64,000 nt of DNA, from contig NZ_JBHSRF010000032.1 of the NCBI RefSeq assembly GCF_042658925.1, forward strand, positions 27,589 through 91,588, read 5' to 3'. This DNA comes from Sphaerisporangium aureirubrum (GTDB taxonomy: Bacteria; Actinomycetota; Actinomycetes; Streptosporangiales; Streptosporangiaceae). The stretch's first letter is position 1; every line of letters begins with the position of its first letter. The notes below the pieces were generated by a model that saw nothing but the letters and a program-made list of their open reading frames with translations, was not told the origin of the DNA and ran no database searches. Shown here piece after piece: positions 1-8,342 of this stretch. A program made the translations under genes and the position numbers.

Positions 1-101
1 GGCTCGGTGCCCTCCTACCAGGGGAACCGTCGGGGCGGCTCAGGAAGTTCGTCCTCGTCGACATCGGCTCCAGCGCGATTATCCTGGCCGCGAGCGGCGA
101 A

Positions 102-1751
102 TTGGGCTGGGCGGGAATCTGTGTTCTAGGCTGTTTCGGCCTGGACCACCCAGACAATAGGCTCACCCGGTTCAACGTTCCACGCAAGAATGCGCGAGCC
201 TTTTCCGGCCTTCCGAAGAAGCCGTTCGAGCCGGTGGACGCCACGGAGGCGCCGGCGACCGCGGCGATTCCGTCACCGCGGCCGCATGTCCGCGTCGTGG
301 TCGTCGGTGCGGGGTTCGCCGGGCTGGGAATGGCCATCCGCCTCAAGCAACTCGGCATCGACGATTTCGTGGTGCTGGAGCGCGCCCACGACATCGGCGG
401 GACCTGGCGCGACAGCGTCTATCCCGGCGCCGCCAGTGACGTGCCCTCCAATCTGTACTCGTACTCGTTCGCCCCGGAACCGGCCTGGACCCGTACGTTC
501 CCCTCGCAGCCGGAGATCCAGGGATACCTGCGGCGGTGCGCGGCGGAGTTCGGGCTGGACCGGCACCTTCGTCCCGGTCACGAGATGCTGTCCTCCGAAT
601 GGCACGACGATTCCACTCGCTGGCGCGTCACCACATCGAACGGATGTCTGACGGCGGACATCCTGGTGGTCGCGACCGGACCGCTCAGCGAGCCCGCCAC
701 GCCGTCGATCCCCGGACTGGAGCGGTTCGCCGGAGCCATCTTTCACTCGGCGACCTGGGATCCCTCCTACGACATACACGGCAAGCACGTGGCGGTGATC
801 GGCACCGGCGCCTCGGCGGCTCAGTTCATTCCGGCGATCCAGCCGAAGGTCGCCGGTCTCTACGTCTTCCAGCGCACCCCGCCGTGGGTGATCCCACGCT
901 GGGATCGCAGCAAGACGGTGCTGGAGAAAGGGCTGTTCCGCACGCTCCCGAGCGTGCAGCGGCTGGCCCGGACCGGGGTCTACCTGTGGCGGGAGTCGCT
1001 CATCCTCGGCCTGACGTTCGATCAGCGCATGCTGAAGCCGGTGGAATGGCTGGCGCGGCGTCACCTGTACCGGCAGGTCGGCGATCCCGAGCTACGCGCG
1101 GCGCTGACCCCCGACTACAGGCTCGGCTGCAAACGGATCATCCTGTCGAGCAGTTACTTCCCCGCGATCACTCAGGCGAACGCCGAACTGGTGACGAGCG
1201 AGATACGCGAGGTGCGCCGGAACTCGATCGTCAGCGCCGACCGGACCGAGCGCATGGTCGACACGATCATCTTCGGCACCGGATTCGAGGCGGCCAACAT
1301 GCCCATCGCCCGCCGCCTTCGCGGAAGGCACGGCCGGCCGCTCGCCGAGACCTGGCGGGAAGGCGCGAAGGCCTACCTGGGCACGGCCATAGAGGGCTAT
1401 CCCAACCTCTTCATGCTTCTGGGCCCGAACACCGTCTCCGGGCAGAACTCGTCGCTGCTGACGGCGGAGGCCCAGGTCGACTACGCGATCGACGCCATAC
1501 GTTTCATGGACAAAGCCGATGCCGCCGCCGTGGAGGTACGCGCCGAGGTCCAGGCGTCATTCGTGTCCGACGTCCAGCGAAGGCTCGCCGGCACCGTGTG
1601 GGCGTCCGGCTGCAGAAGCTGGTACCTCGACGCCCGTGGCCGCAACACCACCCTGTGGCCCGGCCTCACCCGCGCCTTCCGCCGGCGAACCCGCCGATTC
1701 GACCACGAGAACTACGTCGTGCGTGCCCGCCCCGCGAAGCCGCTCGCCTGA
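102..1751 (+). CDS. Flavin-containing (Baeyer-Villiger type) monooxygenase
   Basis: This is a class B flavoprotein monooxygenase that would use FAD and NADPH to oxygenate an organic substrate, typically a ketone. A first Rossmann motif GAGFAG lies at residues 69-74, and a second nucleotide-binding motif GTGASA at about 234-239. Between them the stretch from F209 to D220 fits the Baeyer-Villiger fingerprint FxGxxxHxxxW(P/D). The roughly 60 residues before the FAD motif are not typical of the family. The frame is open without a stop to the left edge of the window, so the TTG at 102 is only a default start and the real start may lie outside. The substrate cannot be told. A convergent hydrolase gene follows, separated by a hairpin terminator. 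Confidence 0.85.
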   Translation: MGWAGICVLGCFGLDHPDNRLTRFNVPRKNARAFSGLPKKPFEPVDATEAPATAAIPSPRPHVRVVVVGAGFAGLGMAIRLKQLGIDDFVVLERAHDIGGTWRDSVYPGAASDVPSNLYSYSFAPEPAWTRTFPSQPEIQGYLRRCAAEFGLDRHLRPGHEMLSSEWHDDSTRWRVTTSNGCLTADILVVATGPLSEPATPSIPGLERFAGAIFHSATWDPSYDIHGKHVAVIGTGASAAQFIPAIQPKVAGLYVFQRTPPWVIPRWDRSKTVLEKGLFRTLPSVQRLARTGVYLWRESLILGLTFDQRMLKPVEWLARRHLYRQVGDPELRAALTPDYRLGCKRIILSSSYFPAITQANAELVTSEIREVRRNSIVSADRTERMVDTIIFGTGFEAANMPIARRLRGRHGRPLAETWREGAKAYLGTAIEGYPNLFMLLGPNTVSGQNSSLLTAEAQVDYAIDAIRFMDKADAAAVEVRAEVQASFVSDVQRRLAGTVWASGCRSWYLDARGRNTTLWPGLTRAFRRRTRRFDHENYVVRARPAKPLA

Positions 1752-1790
1752 GAGCGTCCACCTGGAAATCCGGCGAAACCGGGTGCAGGA

Positions 1791-1824
1791 GTGCTGGGCG
1801 AGATCGGCTGATCCCGCCCAGCAC
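1791..1824. terminator. Bidirectional hairpin between convergent genes
   Basis: GTGCTGGGCG at 1791-1800 is the exact reverse complement of the arm at 1815-1824. Inner GATC/GATC pairs extend the stem to about 15 bp with one mismatch. It lies between the stop of the monooxygenase and the stop of the metallo-hydrolase, where it can serve both strands. There is no long T run, as is common in high-GC actinomycetes. Confidence 0.75.
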
Positions 1825-1834
1825 CACGACACGT

Positions 1835-2545
1835 CTAGAAGTCGATGTGGGACGGTTCCCAGATCGAGCAGTCGTGAGCGAAGAGAACGCGTCGCGGGTC
1901 GAAGGCGGCGAGTCGCTCCAGCCAGGGCCGGTACGACGGGACGGGGTGTCCCGCGCCGTGGAGGGCGGCCTGGCGGGCCAGGTGGTCGGACGCGAAATGG
2001 GACGCGAAGTCGTGGGCCTGACCGGCGAGGATCACGCTGCCGTCGGGGCGTCGCAGGACCAGTGACTGATGGCCGTCGGTGTGCCCGGGGGTCGGGATGA
2101 TCCAGACTCCTGGCCGGACCTCGGTCTCTCCGTCGAGTTCCTCGTAGGTCGCGCCCGGGAAGTCGACCAGCTCGTCGACGGTGTAGCCGCCGCCGCGGGC
2201 CGTGGCCAGTTCCGTACTCTGCACCAGGATGGGCTTCCCGCCCAGCAGAGGGTTGCCGCCACAGTGGTCGAAGTGCAGGTGGCAGTTCACGACGAGGGAG
2301 ATGTCGCCGACGGTCACGCCGGCCCCCGCCAGGGCGTCCCGCAGCGGACGGCGCCGGGGACGGTAGTGCGCCTCGGTCCCGGCGTCCGCGGCCCCGATGC
2401 CGGTGTCGAACAGGATCAGGCCGTCGTCGTGCCGCACCAGATAGGCGAGCACGGGCTCCACCCGGGGCTCCGGCCCGCCCGCCTCGGACGCGGGCCGGAT
2501 GAAGTACCCGAGGTCGAGCCGGCGCACCGCCATGTTCCCGCTCAC
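1835..2545 (-). CDS. Metallo-beta-lactamase fold hydrolase, N-acyl homoserine lactonase-like
   Basis: This 236-residue protein has the metallo-beta-lactamase fold. The metal motif HLHFDH (His89, His91, Asp93, His94) is followed by His155 in PTPGHTDGH and His224 in LFAHD, giving a two-zinc site. Length and motif spacing fit the AHL-lactonase group (AiiA/AttM-like), which opens lactone rings of acyl-homoserine lactones or related esters. Actinomycetes do not usually make AHLs, so the natural substrate may be another lactone or a quorum signal of a neighbour. The first start is GTG at 2545; an ATG four codons later at 2533 is equally possible. No signal peptide is seen. Confidence 0.82.
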   Translation of the reverse strand: MSGNMAVRRLDLGYFIRPASEAGGPEPRVEPVLAYLVRHDDGLILFDTGIGAADAGTEAHYRPRRRPLRDALAGAGVTVGDISLVVNCHLHFDHCGGNPLLGGKPILVQSTELATARGGGYTVDELVDFPGATYEELDGETEVRPGVWIIPTPGHTDGHQSLVLRRPDGSVILAGQAHDFASHFASDHLARQAALHGAGHPVPSYRPWLERLAAFDPRRVLFAHDCSIWEPSHIDF

Positions 2546-2576
2546 CCGGCCATCATGACAGCCCGCGCCGCGCCGT

Positions 2577-3815
2577 TCAGCCGGTCCGCCCAGAGCCGAA
2601 CCGCGGTACCTGCCGAGGTGCGGTGCGAAGGGCTTCCCGGAGTTCGGCCGCCGGGTCGCCTGCGTGGTAGACGTGTTCGCTGGGCTCGATGCCGTCCAGG
2701 AACTCCTGGTAGCGGACCGCGTAGAACAGGTTCTGGTACAGGTCGGCCAGTTCGAGCGCGCGGGATGGATCCGAGCCGGGGGCGTGGTCGTGCCAGGCGT
2801 CGATCCAGGCTTTGGTCGCTGTCCGGCGGCCGGTGGGGGACATGGCCTTGCCGACGCGGTGGCCGTCCAGGGCGGGGTGGCCTATGTGCGCGTCGGCGAA
2901 GTCCAGGACGACGGTGTTCTCGCCGGTCGAGCGCCAGTTGCCGCTGTGGAAGTCGCCGTGGACCACGGTCTCGGGGAGGCCGCAGGCGGCCAGTTCGTCC
3001 AGCAGGCCGGGGAGGACGTCGAGCAGCCGGTGGGCCTGGTCCTGCTCGTGCGGGGTCAGGGCTGACCGGGCGATCACCGGGGCGAGGCGGTCGGGGAGGG
3101 TTTTCAGGGGGTGGTGGGGAACGCTCGGGGGGTGGGGGGTAGTCGCCTGGGCGGCGACGAAGCGGGTGATGGTTTCCCGGACCACGTCCGGGGGGGCATC
3201 CCAGCAGTCCTCGCCGGGGGCGTGGTCGAGCAGCATCCGGTGCGCGGCCGGGTCGGCGGCGAGGACGGAGGGGACGAGGGTGGGGTCGGTCGCGGCCAAT
3301 GCCGTCATCGTGGCGGCTTCGTCGGTGGCGAAGGGCGGGGTGGTCTTCAGCCAGACCGGGCCGCCCCGCGCGGGGATGCGGAACAGGCCGGCGAGGTTCC
3401 ATGTCTTCACCTGCCGGAACCGGCCGAGAGCGGGCCGCCCGGCGGCGCGGAGCGCTTCGTCGGCCCAGGCCAGCGCGTCCCGTACGCCGTGCGGCGTGGC
3501 CCACGCGGAGCGCCGGTCCTGGGCGGCTCGCAGGGCGGCCGAGACGGCGGGAGAGAACTGGTTCAGGGTACGCCGCCCGGCTCGGCGGGGGTCGCCGAGG
3601 AGCTCGGCGTGGTAGGTCACGTGGCCGCCGCGCGGGGACTCGCCGCCCTCGACGCTCACCAGGCGCAGGACGACGACGGGCCCGCCCAGCTCGGCTTCGA
3701 GACGCTCGGCGACCGGCCCGGCCTCCGCCCACCAGGGGACCGCCACCGGGAACGGCCCGACGGTGCCGACGTCCTGCTCGCCGCAGGTGACCAGGGCGGT
3801 GACGGTTCTCTCCAC
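2577..3815 (-). CDS. Aminoglycoside phosphotransferase-fold protein
   Basis: This 412-residue protein has a C-terminal kinase-like APH domain. The Brenner-type catalytic loop HGDFHSGNW lies at about 286-294 with catalytic Asp288 and Asn293, and the metal-binding DFADAH is at about 305-310. The N-terminal ~130 residues are not typical APH sequence. The family phosphorylates small-molecule hydroxyls (antibiotics, choline, sugars), so a resistance role is possible but not shown. The reading frame runs far upstream into the neighbour, so the start was set at the GTG at 3815, where conserved-looking sequence begins. It lies 56 bp downstream of the serine hydrolase gene on the same strand. Confidence 0.75.
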   Translation of the reverse strand: MERTVTALVTCGEQDVGTVGPFPVAVPWWAEAGPVAERLEAELGGPVVVLRLVSVEGGESPRGGHVTYHAELLGDPRRAGRRTLNQFSPAVSAALRAAQDRRSAWATPHGVRDALAWADEALRAAGRPALGRFRQVKTWNLAGLFRIPARGGPVWLKTTPPFATDEAATMTALAATDPTLVPSVLAADPAAHRMLLDHAPGEDCWDAPPDVVRETITRFVAAQATTPHPPSVPHHPLKTLPDRLAPVIARSALTPHEQDQAHRLLDVLPGLLDELAACGLPETVVHGDFHSGNWRSTGENTVVLDFADAHIGHPALDGHRVGKAMSPTGRRTATKAWIDAWHDHAPGSDPSRALELADLYQNLFYAVRYQEFLDGIEPSEHVYHAGDPAAELREALRTAPRQVPRFGSGRTG

Positions 3816-3871
3816 ATCGCTCAGTGTGCGGGCCCCCCGCCGGTTCCGCGATCGATTTTCAAGGGCCCCGA

Positions 3872-5107
3872 TCAGGCCACGAGGGAGCTGTAGACGAGCT
3901 GGCGGAGCTGTGCCCGGATCGGATACGCCCCTGAGGGCACCAGCTGTGCATGGCGTACGGGGAGCAGCTGCGTCATGAAGACGACGGTCAGGGCTTCCGC
4001 GGGGTCGATCCAGAACAGCGTCCCGGCTGCGCCTCCCCAGTAGTACTCGCCGGGGGACGCCACGCTGTGCGACTTCGCGGGATCCATCACGACGGCGAAT
4101 CCGAGGCCGAAGCCTATGCCGTCGAAGTTCGTCTGAGTGAATCCGCCGGTCGACAGGGCTCCCAGGTCGGCGCTCAGGTGGTTGGCGGTCATCAGCCGCA
4201 GGGTCCGGGGGGAGAGTACGCGCACACCGTCGAGCTCGCCGCCGCCCGCGAGCATCCGGGTGAACCGTACGTAGTCGGAGAGGGTGGAGAGCATCCCCCC
4301 GCCGGCCGACATCACCGGCGGCGGGGTGCGGACGCGGGCGCCGAGCTCGGTGAGCGGGACGGCCCGGCCTGTCAGGGAGTCGGGGCCGTACAGGGCGGCC
4401 AGCCGGTCCACGCGTTTCTCGTCGGCGTACCAGACCGTGTCGTTCATGCCCAGCGGGCCGGTCACGCGCTCGGCGATCGCGGTGTCCAGGGTCTCGCCGC
4501 TCCAGATCTCGATCAACCGTCCGAGTACGTCGGTGGAGACGCCGTAAGCCCATGCGGTTCCCGGCTGGAACAGAAGGGGCAAAGCGGCGAAGTCATCGCA
4601 CACGGACGCCAGGGTGGCGCCGTCGGGGTACCCGATCGCGTGGCCCGCACGGCGGTACAGGGCGTCCACCACCGTGGTGTTCATGAATCCGGTGGTCAGC
4701 CCGGAGCTGTGCGAGAGCAGGTGCCACACCCGGATCGGCTCGGTCGCGGGAACCGTCACGACGTCGTTGACGGAGCCCCTGTCGTACACCCGGACGTCCG
4801 CGAAGGAGGGAATCCAGCGGCTGACCGGGTCGGTGAGCTCGAACGCCCCCTCCTCCCACAGCGTCATCGCGGCCACCGAGGCGATCGGTTTGGTCATGGA
4901 GAAGACACGCCACAACGTGTCGCCGTCGGCGGGGAGCCCGGCCTCGCGGTCGCGGTGACCGTAGGCGGCCAGGTGGGCGGGGGTCCCGTGACGGGTGATC
5001 GCCAGTTGCCAGCCGGCGAGCCTGCCGTCGTCGACGTAGCGGGCGAGGTGGCGGTCGATCCGGGCGAGCCGCCGGCGGTCAAAGCCGAGGGCATCGGTGC
5101 CGGTCAC
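3872..5107 (-). CDS. Serine hydrolase of the beta-lactamase (class C/EstB) family
   Basis: This 411-residue protein belongs to the penicillin-recognising fold. The nucleophile motif SMTK is at residues 70-73 and the second motif YGV at about 188-190, as in EstB-type esterases rather than true class C beta-lactamases (YxN). No signal peptide is visible, which also argues against a beta-lactamase and for a cytoplasmic esterase or transesterase. The GTG start at 5107 overlaps the 3' end of the upstream SGNH hydrolase gene by 29 bp, so the two are probably translated from one message. Confidence 0.85.
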   Translation of the reverse strand: MTGTDALGFDRRRLARIDRHLARYVDDGRLAGWQLAITRHGTPAHLAAYGHRDREAGLPADGDTLWRVFSMTKPIASVAAMTLWEEGAFELTDPVSRWIPSFADVRVYDRGSVNDVVTVPATEPIRVWHLLSHSSGLTTGFMNTTVVDALYRRAGHAIGYPDGATLASVCDDFAALPLLFQPGTAWAYGVSTDVLGRLIEIWSGETLDTAIAERVTGPLGMNDTVWYADEKRVDRLAALYGPDSLTGRAVPLTELGARVRTPPPVMSAGGGMLSTLSDYVRFTRMLAGGGELDGVRVLSPRTLRLMTANHLSADLGALSTGGFTQTNFDGIGFGLGFAVVMDPAKSHSVASPGEYYWGGAAGTLFWIDPAEALTVVFMTQLLPVRHAQLVPSGAYPIRAQLRQLVYSSLVA

Positions 5108-5942
5108 AGTCTTTCACCGCCTTCGAGACGATCGCGGCCGCGTGGGCCATGCCGGTGGCGTTCGGGTGGTACGGGTACGCGGGAGCGGCGGGGACGGCGC
5201 CTTCCAGCCAGCGCCGGGCGGGGGGCTCGCACAGGCCGTGGCGGGCGCTGGGTGTGCGGATGTCCGCGTAGACGGCGTCGTGGGCCCTCGCCTGCCGGGC
5301 CAGCATCGCCATCACGCGGTCTGCCGTCGCCTGCAGGTAGTCCGCGTCCGCGGGGGTGTAGGGGTCACCGGGGTAGCAGCCGCCGGGGCGCCAGTACGTC
5401 AGGTAGCCCACCACGACGACGTGGGCCCGCGGCGACCTGCGGTGGATCTCCTCCAGGGCGGCGGCCACCTTCGGTGCCGTCTCGTCGATGCGGGCGGCGA
5501 ACTGGTCGACGCCGTCGACCGTGTAGCGCTCCTGACAGGTCGGCCCGGTGGGAACGGGGCCCGGCTGGGCGCAGGTCACGAAGGCCGCGCCCATGTTGAT
5601 GTCGTTCGCCCCGATCGCGAGTGTCACCAGGTCGGTGTCGCGGCGCAGCGCGTCGAACTGCGGCGCCACCGTGCCGAACTGGCGGCCGGCGAGGTCGGGC
5701 GTCCTCGCGCCCGAGCAGGTCACGTTGGTGAGCACGGCACCGAGGCGCGGGGCGAGCACCTGTGGCCAGCCCCGGTCGGAGCGCAGGCACGTGGCGTCGA
5801 TCTGGTTCGGGATCAGCGGCCCGGCGGCCGACGAGTCCCCCAGCGCCACGTACCTGAGCGGCCTGTCCGCGGCCGCCGGCGTGCCGGTGGTCACGATGGC
5901 GAGCAACGCCGCCAGCACGGCGCCTGACCAGCGAAGTGGCAT
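5079..5942 (-). CDS. Secreted SGNH/GDSL-family lipase or esterase
   Basis: The 287-residue product begins with a Sec signal peptide: an Arg after Met-Pro-Leu, a hydrophobic core to about residue 19, and a cleavage site after TPAAA near residue 25. The mature enzyme has the SGNH blocks: block I GDSSAAG with nucleophile Ser37, the block III GAND motif, and a C-terminal HPN...H stretch (YPYHPNATGMAH) carrying the catalytic His. Several paired cysteines fit an extracellular protein. It probably hydrolyses lipid or acyl esters outside the cell. It is first in a two-gene unit with the overlapping serine hydrolase. Confidence 0.87.
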   Translation of the reverse strand: MPLRWSGAVLAALLAIVTTGTPAAADRPLRYVALGDSSAAGPLIPNQIDATCLRSDRGWPQVLAPRLGAVLTNVTCSGARTPDLAGRQFGTVAPQFDALRRDTDLVTLAIGANDINMGAAFVTCAQPGPVPTGPTCQERYTVDGVDQFAARIDETAPKVAAALEEIHRRSPRAHVVVVGYLTYWRPGGCYPGDPYTPADADYLQATADRVMAMLARQARAHDAVYADIRTPSARHGLCEPPARRWLEGAVPAAPAYPYHPNATGMAHAAAIVSKAVKDCDRHRCPRL

Positions 5943-5978
5943 CGGTCCTCCCTGGTGGTCGATGTCCCGTGCCGCCGT

Positions 5979-7316
5979 CTACGCGGGGGCCGGCCTGGCC
6001 TGCTCCTCCGGCGTCGCGACGGTATCCCGCACCTTCTCCCGGCGGATCGACAGCGCGAGCAGGGGAACCATGGCAAGGCTGACGGCGGCGGCCACGACGA
6101 TGACGTAGTACGGCGACAGCAGGCTGCCGGTGGCCTCTTCGATGAGGCCGTAGACGTACGGGCCGACGAATCCGCCGGTGATGCCGAGCATGTTGATGAA
6201 GGCGAGGCCCGCCGCGGCCATCAGGCCCGACATGCGGGACATGGCGACCGACCAGAACAACGGCAGTGTGCCGATGCCGAAGAAGCTGGACAGGAAGATC
6301 AGGCTGATGCTCAGCACCGGGTTCGTGGAGACGAGGAAGCAGAGCATGAGGATCAGGGTTCCGGCGGCGCACACGCCGATCAGCGGCACCTCATGGCCGT
6401 AGCGGCGCCGGAGCCACGGGAAGAACAGCACGCCCGCCAGGGCCGCGACACCGCCGCTGCCCGCCACCAGCCCGATGAGGAAGGGGTCGTCGATGCCGAG
6501 CGACTGCACCAGCGCCGGGAAGTTGAAGCCCACGCCGGAGCCGATCGCCTGGTTGACGAAGTAGATCGCGGCGAGAATGAGCACGAACTGGCGGCCGAAC
6601 GCGAGGCGCAGGTGCCCGCGTACCCGGGTCGGCGACGGGGTGCCCTGCGCCTCGGCCCGCTCGGTGAGCGCGGCGGCCTCCTCCTCGGTGAGCCATTTCG
6701 CGTCGGCGGGCCGGCCGGGCAGGGTGAACCAGACCACCACGCCGACGAGTACCGTGACGAGCCCTTCGACCAGGAACATCCATTGCCAGCCGTGCAGGCC
6801 GGCCACGCCGTCCAGCTTCATCAGCGCGCCACCCATGGGCGATCCGATGAAGATCGCGACAGCGGGCGCCGTGTAGATCAGGCCCACGATCGTCACGCGA
6901 TGTCTCTGCGCGAACCACAGGGTGACCATGTACATCATGGCCGGGAACAGGCCCGCCTCCGCGGCGCCGAGCAGCACGCGCAGGATGTAGAAGGACAGCT
7001 CGTTCTGCACGAACATCATGGCGGCCGACACCGCGCCCCATGTCACCGCGATACGAGCGATCCACACCCGGGCACCGATGCGGTAGACGATCAGGTTGCT
7101 CGGCACCTCCAGCAGGGCGTAGCTCACGAAGAACAGGCCCGCGCCGAGCCCGTAGGCTGCCGCGCTGATCCCGATATCGGCTTCCAGCGCCGTCTTCGCG
7201 AGAGCGACGTTGGCCCGGTCGATATAGGACATGAAGTAGGTGATGCCGAGCACCGGCAACAACCGGGTCATGGCCTTCTTGGTGGCGAGTTCGTGTAGTA
7301 GCTCTTTCGTCGTCAT
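5979..7316 (-). CDS. MFS transporter, anion:cation symporter type
   Basis: This 445-residue membrane protein has about 12 hydrophobic segments. The N-terminal part (MSYIDRANVALAK) is the signature of the ACS branch of the major facilitator superfamily, which imports organic anions such as phthalate, 4-hydroxyphenylacetate or hexuronates with protons. A charged loop (about 200-225) separates the two six-helix halves. It is divergently transcribed from a TetR regulator, with a palindromic operator between them, so its expression is very likely under that repressor. The transported acid is unknown; no catabolic genes lie in the same operon. Confidence 0.87.
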   Translation of the reverse strand: MTTKELLHELATKKAMTRLLPVLGITYFMSYIDRANVALAKTALEADIGISAAAYGLGAGLFFVSYALLEVPSNLIVYRIGARVWIARIAVTWGAVSAAMMFVQNELSFYILRVLLGAAEAGLFPAMMYMVTLWFAQRHRVTIVGLIYTAPAVAIFIGSPMGGALMKLDGVAGLHGWQWMFLVEGLVTVLVGVVVWFTLPGRPADAKWLTEEEAAALTERAEAQGTPSPTRVRGHLRLAFGRQFVLILAAIYFVNQAIGSGVGFNFPALVQSLGIDDPFLIGLVAGSGGVAALAGVLFFPWLRRRYGHEVPLIGVCAAGTLILMLCFLVSTNPVLSISLIFLSSFFGIGTLPLFWSVAMSRMSGLMAAAGLAFINMLGITGGFVGPYVYGLIEEATGSLLSPYYVIVVAAAVSLAMVPLLALSIRREKVRDTVATPEEQARPAPA

Positions 7317-7410
7317 GGGGGGACGCCCTTCCGGATGCAGCCGTTCTGTGCGGTGTCTCGGTGCGATCTCCGGTTGTCAGGCCGGGGGGTGGCGGGCTCA
7401 CGCATAGGCG

Positions 7411-7446
7411 CTTTAACGTGGGATACTACTGAGTATCACGTTAAAG
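7411..7446. promoter_or_regulatory. Palindromic operator for the TetR/MFS divergent promoters
   Basis: The outer arms CTTTAACGTG (7411-7420) and CACGTTAAAG (7437-7446) are perfect inverted repeats. Inner GATACT (7422-7427) and AGTATC (7432-7437) also pair, with two extra G bases in the left arm. The site lies between the transporter start (7316) and the regulator start (7521), as expected for a TetR autoregulatory operator. Confidence 0.8.
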
Positions 7447-7520
7447 TCAGACATCTTGAAGTGTCAACCGTCACAATGGGCGACGGTGAGGACGACCCGC
7501 TCCAGCAAGGAGGAACCGGT

Positions 7521-8141
7521 GTGACCGCGAGCCCAGGATCGGTGCCCGACGCGCGGGAAAGGATCCTCGACGCCGCGGCCGAGGCGTTCACACGCAGCGG
7601 GTTCGCCAACGCCACGATCGACGACATCGCCCACGAGCTGGGGGCCACCAAGGGCCTCGTCTACTACCACTTCCGGTCGAAGTTCGACATCTTCCTCGGC
7701 GTGTACGAGGAGGGCATGCGCCGTGTCCGCGAACGGGTCGAGCCCCACGCCCACGGGCAGGGAACCGCCCGCGACCGGCTCGTGGCGATGTCGATCGCGC
7801 ACGAGCTCAACCTGATGGAGGACCTCGCCTACCACAACGTCATCCACCAGGCGGTGCGGGGCGAGGTGTCGATCGCGCTCAAGGCCCGCCAGCGTGACAC
7901 CCTGCTCGCCCTGAACCGGCTCCGGAGCGGCTACGAGGAGATGTTCCGCCGCGTCGTCGAGGAAGGCATCGCCGACGGCTCCCTCCGCGGCGTCGACGCC
8001 GCCCTGGCCACCAGAACCCTGCTCACCAACCTCAACGCCGTCGACATCTGGTACCGCAGAATCGAGGGCCAGCCCGCCGCCGAGGTCCACGACCTCGCCC
8101 GCCGGATCGTGGACCTCATCATGGGCGGCCTCGCCGCGTGA
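7521..8141 (+). CDS. TetR-family transcriptional repressor
   Basis: The N-terminal helix-turn-helix (about residues 10-55, with NATIDDIAHELGATKGLVYYHF) is a standard TetR_N domain. The rest is an all-helical ligand-binding domain of normal length (206 residues in total). The GTG at 7521 was chosen because it has a full Shine-Dalgarno, AAGGAGG at 7507-7513, seven bases upstream; an in-frame ATG at 7476 has no such site. It probably represses the divergent MFS transporter and itself through the palindrome at 7411-7446. The ligand is unknown, perhaps the transported organic acid. Confidence 0.88.
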   Translation: MTASPGSVPDARERILDAAAEAFTRSGFANATIDDIAHELGATKGLVYYHFRSKFDIFLGVYEEGMRRVRERVEPHAHGQGTARDRLVAMSIAHELNLMEDLAYHNVIHQAVRGEVSIALKARQRDTLLALNRLRSGYEEMFRRVVEEGIADGSLRGVDAALATRTLLTNLNAVDIWYRRIEGQPAAEVHDLARRIVDLIMGGLAA

Positions 8142-8342
8142 CCCCAGGCCGTCCAGGATCTTGAGCGCGTGGCCCCCGCCCCGCCGCAGGGTGGGATGCC
8201 TCCTTTGACGGTCACCAGACCAGGCTCGGACGCGAAGCGGACGCTCTGTTACGGGAGCATCACACTTCGGGGCTTTCGTCCGTGTGTTCTGGTCTCGCGT
8301 GACATTTTTCCGAGGGGGTCATGCGCTTAGGAGGACAGACGG

